A DNA stretch of 25,119 nucleotides, taken from positions 1 through 25,119 of the forward strand of contig CAZKEL010000036.1 in assembly GCA_964551815.1 (NCBI GenBank). The letters run 5' to 3'. This stretch comes from D37C17 sp964551815 (GTDB taxonomy: Bacteria > Fidelibacterota > Marinisomatia > SCGC-AAA003-L08 > D37C17). Within the stretch, counting starts at the first letter, position 1. Each line of letters opens with the position of its first letter. The translations under genes and the position numbers were made by a program. The notes under the pieces were generated by a model, which saw only the letters and a list, made by a program, of their open reading frames with translations, was not told the origin of the DNA and searched no databases. Positions 23,199-25,119 of the stretch are shown piece by piece.

Positions 23199-23223
23199 GG
23201 TCAATGGTCAATAGTCAATGGTG
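23199..23223. repeat. Heptamer tandem array (GTCAATG type)
   Basis: Three successive seven-base units (GTCAATG, GTCAATA, GTCAATG) lie between flanking G residues. They resemble, on the opposite strand, the CAATTGA heptamers at 23487. Confidence 0.7.
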
Positions 23224-23376
23224 TAAAATCAATACATAGGAAATAGATTAATAATGGATTGAGATTCTTCATTCCTCAGAGTGACAGAGGAAATTAAACT
23301 TTGAAATTCGTCAATAGTAATTCGACATTAAATACTTGTCAACCTTTTTCAGGACGACTCACCCTTCTCCTTTTTC

Positions 23377-23450
23377 CTGTTTCCTTTCTCCCATCTATGC
23401 CAAGGCTATTAATCCATCGTAACTTTAGTGTAGTTGGACGATGGGCAAGC
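23377..23450 (+). repeat. Mini-element, long form, copy 2
   Basis: This matches copy 1 (19394-19467) at 72 of 74 positions, with the same inverted CCCATC/GATGGG ends and the same internal hairpin. It is preceded by a pyrimidine-rich run (23361-23390) that is partly included in the match. Confidence 0.87.
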
Positions 23451-23456
23451 AAATGA

Positions 23457-23487
23457 CCCATCTACGCCAAGGCTACGATGGGCAAGC
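23457..23487 (+). repeat. Mini-element, short form, copy 3
   Basis: The 31 bases carry the left and right parts of the long form (CCCATCTACGCCAAGGC, then CGATGGGCAAGC) joined with just TA between them and no internal hairpin. It begins seven bases after copy 2 ends. Confidence 0.8.
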
Positions 23488-23512
23488 AATTGACAATTGA
23501 CAAATGACAAAT
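23487..23512. repeat. Heptamer tandem array (CAATTGA type)
   Basis: Seven-base units CAATTGA, CAATTGA, CAAATGA and a partial CAAAT run on directly from the last C of copy 3. The form is like the short tandem heptamers known from filamentous cyanobacteria, although no relation is implied. Confidence 0.7.
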
Positions 23513-23670
23513 CTACACATATTAAAATAGTTGTTCCTTCTGTATAAAACCCCCTAAATTCTGCTCAATTTAAATTCGGAGGGGTCTCTCTTAAAAAATG
23601 CAGTTTTTTCAAACATGGATGAATAGGTTTTATCATTTTCAAAATTCTTTGAAATCAATTACCCTTTCTC

Positions 23671-23729
23671 CCCGCCTGCACCGTGGCTCCCGCCTGCGCC
23701 TTGCGAGCGGGCAGGACGGCAGGCAGGCC
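23671..23729. repeat. GC-rich island with short inverted repeat
   Basis: This stretch is strongly GC-rich in an AT-rich contig. CCCGC (23689-23693) pairs with GCGGG (23707-23711), and GGCAGG/GGCAGGC motifs recur to its right. It resembles a REP-like intergenic palindrome fragment; no gene is present. Confidence 0.5.
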
Positions 23730-23737
23730 TCCTCCTG

Positions 23738-23830
23738 TATCCTTTCTCCTTTTTCCTGTTTCCCTTCTCCCATCTACGCAAGCTACGATGGGCAAGCCTT
23801 TTTCCTGTTTCCTTTTTCCTGTTTTCCTTT
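23738..23830 (+). repeat. Polypyrimidine tract interrupted by mini-element copy 4
   Basis: Almost purely C/T sequence with recurring TTTTTCCTGTTTCC units runs from 23738 to 23768 and resumes from 23798 to 23830. The right half is read as the hydrophobic signal segment of the next gene. Similar tracts flank the other element copies at 23361-23390 and about 19515-19546. Confidence 0.7.
23769..23797 (+). repeat. Mini-element, short form, copy 4
   Basis: A 29-base version (CCCATCTACGCAAGC, then TACGATGGGCAAGC) of the short form lies inside the polypyrimidine tract, immediately before the propeller gene. Confidence 0.78.
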
Positions 23831-25036
23831 ATCTACTCACAAGATATTCTTGGCGATGTAAACCAGGACGGCTCGGTGGATATTTTAGACATTGTGCGTA
23901 CCGTTAATATTGTGTTAGAAGTACCTCCTGAACCTTCAGAATATGAGCTTTGGGCGAGTAATGTAAATCTGGATAGCCAAACAAATATTCTGGATTTAGT
24001 AGTTTCCATGAATTTTATTTTATTTGAATCTCCCTTGAATGAGGAGTGGACTTTTATCTCGACAGATTATTTACCGATAACAATAATGAAATTATACCCA
24101 CCATTTTTATATGTAGGAACTTATAATGATGGATTATGGAGAATAAACCTCAACTCTTTGAATTCTGTATGGGAATATTTAGGTCTCTCCAGCGAAGAAA
24201 CGGGAATTGAAGATTATGTTATATATGATTTTATTCGAAGTGAGTCAGTTCCTAATACATGGGTAGTTACAGGTGTAAATTACGATCCTGAAATACCAGG
24301 AGTTTTTAAAACCACAGATGGAGGTGATAATTGGTATCCTTCTATAGAAGGGTTGGAATGGTCTAATATGAATTACTATAGTGATCTTTATCAAATTGAA
24401 TTGGTTAATAATCAATTGGTGGGATGGGGATCGAGGTACTTTTCTTCTGAAAACTTTGGTGATTATTGGGAATTTGAATCATTAGATTATAATGAGTTTT
24501 TAAATACGGGTGTTTTTGAATTTTCCTTTTTTACAAAATCAATTTCTAATGAAGATATCCTCTGGGCTGGAGGTATTTCATTTTATTTTGAAAACTTTAT
24601 CATTAAATCAATCGATAGCGGGAACTCTTGGATTGATATTCCACTATATAATTTTTTTAATATATTTTTTACTGACTTAGTTTTAGATCCCTTCAACCCG
24701 GAAATTATTTACTTGGTAGATAGTGAAGGTGTTATTTATAAAACATCACAAGGAGGTGACGATTGGGTAAATGGTAATGATCCTACCCCAATATTCGCTC
24801 ATCCGATTGAGAATTCGGCTTATTGTATTGAAATAAATAAAAATGATCCCAATCATATATTTAGTTCTGGAGGCTCTTATTTATACCAATCCTTTGATGG
24901 AGGTAATTCTTGGGAGGAAATTATTTCACCTATTTATGAATCTGAAACAATTTATGATTTATCATTCGATTCTAATAGAAACCAATTATTGATATTTACT
25001 TGGTATAATGGAATATTAATTTTAAAAGAATGGTAA
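23801..25036 (+). CDS. Dockerin plus BNR/sortilin-like propeller protein, start codon not found
   Basis: The reading frame encodes a signal-like SFFLFSFIYSQ (ends at about 23842), then a dockerin-like EF-hand pair: GDVNQDGSVDILDI (23852-23893) and NVNLDSQTNILDL. The rest carries Asp-box motifs of the BNR/sortilin type: TTDGGDNW (24311), a degenerate SSENFGDYW (about 24446), SIDSGNSW (24608), TSQGGDDW (24743) and SFDGGNSW (24890). They are spaced 135-162 bases apart, as expected for beta-propeller blades. The first ATG/GTG/TTG in frame is GTG at 23876, inside the first calcium loop, so it cannot be the native start. The frame stays open upstream into repeat DNA without any standard start. Either the 5' end was destroyed by repeats, a rare start is used, or the assembly is joined wrongly. 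No T9SS domain is seen at the C-terminus. Enzymatic role is unknown. Confidence 0.75.
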   Translation, partial: FPVSFFLFSFIYSQDILGDVNQDGSVDILDIVRTVNIVLEVPPEPSEYELWASNVNLDSQTNILDLVVSMNFILFESPLNEEWTFISTDYLPITIMKLYPPFLYVGTYNDGLWRINLNSLNSVWEYLGLSSEETGIEDYVIYDFIRSESVPNTWVVTGVNYDPEIPGVFKTTDGGDNWYPSIEGLEWSNMNYYSDLYQIELVNNQLVGWGSRYFSSENFGDYWEFESLDYNEFLNTGVFEFSFFTKSISNEDILWAGGISFYFENFIIKSIDSGNSWIDIPLYNFFNIFFTDLVLDPFNPEIIYLVDSEGVIYKTSQGGDDWVNGNDPTPIFAHPIENSAYCIEINKNDPNHIFSSGGSYLYQSFDGGNSWEEIISPIYESETIYDLSFDSNRNQLLIFTWYNGILILKEW

Positions 25037-25038
25037 AT

Positions 25039-25119
25039 ATGAACAAAATTAAATTCTTATGTCCACCGTCAAATTTACAGACCTTATCCCCACCTTGTGA
25101 TAAATTAAAGTCAAAATAT
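25039..25119 (+). CDS. Possible 5' end of a gene running off the contig
   Basis: An ATG three bases after the propeller stop opens 27 codons (MNKIKFLCPP onward) with no stop before the window ends. No family is recognisable and there is no clear ribosome binding site. It may be a real start or a chance frame. Confidence 0.2.
   Translation, partial: MNKIKFLCPPSNLQTLSPPCDKLKSKY

Larger units (their letters stand above)
22990..23800. other. Gene-free repeat patch of about 810 bases
   Basis: I see no credible gene here. The stretch holds TTCATTATTCA-type low-complexity DNA (about 23055-23097), two CTTCA-loop hairpins, two heptamer tandem arrays, three mini-element copies, pyrimidine-rich tracts and a GC-rich island. 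Open frames across it (for example 23598-23861) translate into Ser/Phe/Pro-rich low-complexity sequence. It looks like an accumulation site for small non-coding repeats. Confidence 0.75.

Noticed and set aside
23487..23512. Heptamer repeats as replication iterons
   Set aside because: There are too few units, they are AT-rich without neighbouring rep or parA/B genes, and they sit in a general repeat patch.
23598..23907. Open frames at 23598-23861 and 23683-23907
   Set aside because: They translate polypyrimidine and GC-rich repeat DNA and overlap the real dockerin frame out of phase. No domain or conserved pattern is visible.

Overview
The window looks like a single metagenomic contig. Its first 49 bases are a pure C run, followed by a gene with no 5' end, and its last 81 bases are an open frame that runs off the right edge. 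The DNA is AT-rich. Several features suggest a marine member of the FCB group, most likely Neomarinimicrobiota (Marinimicrobia/SAR406): a type IX secretion C-terminal sorting domain with the YPNPFNPVT motif, two secreted proteins carrying dockerin-like EF-hand pairs, Cys/Asp-rich DCNGxWGG repeats, and signal peptides ending in FSQ or YSQ. This placement is inferred from protein style; there is no rRNA to confirm it. The O2-dependent heme enzymes HemF and HemY and the cytochrome-oxidase maturation genes point to aerobic respiration.

Layout. (1) 52-5372, + strand: tightly packed heme genes hemF (5'-truncated), hemH, hemY, hemB and hemL, followed by a UMF1-type MFS permease to 6723. (2) 6900-7208: a small exported protein with an HMA-like fold. 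(3) 7429-11541: a 1370-residue secreted protein with long arrays of Cys/Asp/Gly repeats, two further C-terminal beta repeats and a T9SS sorting domain. A strong bidirectional terminator ends it. (4) 11590-12227, - strand: yajQ and tRNA-Leu(CAG). (5) 12368-13510, + strand: a secreted alpha/beta hydrolase with a C-terminal dockerin. (6) 13542-15425: a cytochrome c lipoprotein resembling the heme domain of oxidase subunit II, then heme O synthase (ctaB) and a DUF420/CtaM-like membrane protein. (7) 21577 down to 15584, - strand: thiN, an aldehyde dehydrogenase, a gamma-glutamyl-amine-synthetase-like glutamine synthetase homologue, an iron-dependent alcohol dehydrogenase and a YbdG-type mechanosensitive channel. 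(8) 21702-22989, + strand: a LolA-like protein and a SpoU/TrmH RNA methyltransferase. (9) 22990-about 23800: a gene-poor repeat patch with small hairpins, heptamer tandem repeats, a GC-rich island, polypyrimidine tracts and three copies of a mini-element. A fourth copy lies between the aldehyde dehydrogenase and the synthetase. (10) about 23801-25036: a dockerin plus BNR/sortilin-like propeller protein whose start codon cannot be found because the repeat patch runs into its signal peptide.

How the genes fit together. HemL and HemB begin tetrapyrrole synthesis from the C5 pathway; HemF, HemY and HemH finish protoheme; CtaB then converts heme b to heme o for a heme-copper oxidase. The minus-strand trio (glutamine-synthetase-like ligase, aldehyde dehydrogenase, alcohol dehydrogenase) has the enzyme types needed to gamma-glutamylate an amino alcohol such as ethanolamine and oxidise it in two steps. 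I see no CRISPR array, phage, IS element or recognisable defence system. The least-explained items are the repeat architecture of the large secreted protein and the mini-element family that abuts the start-less propeller gene.
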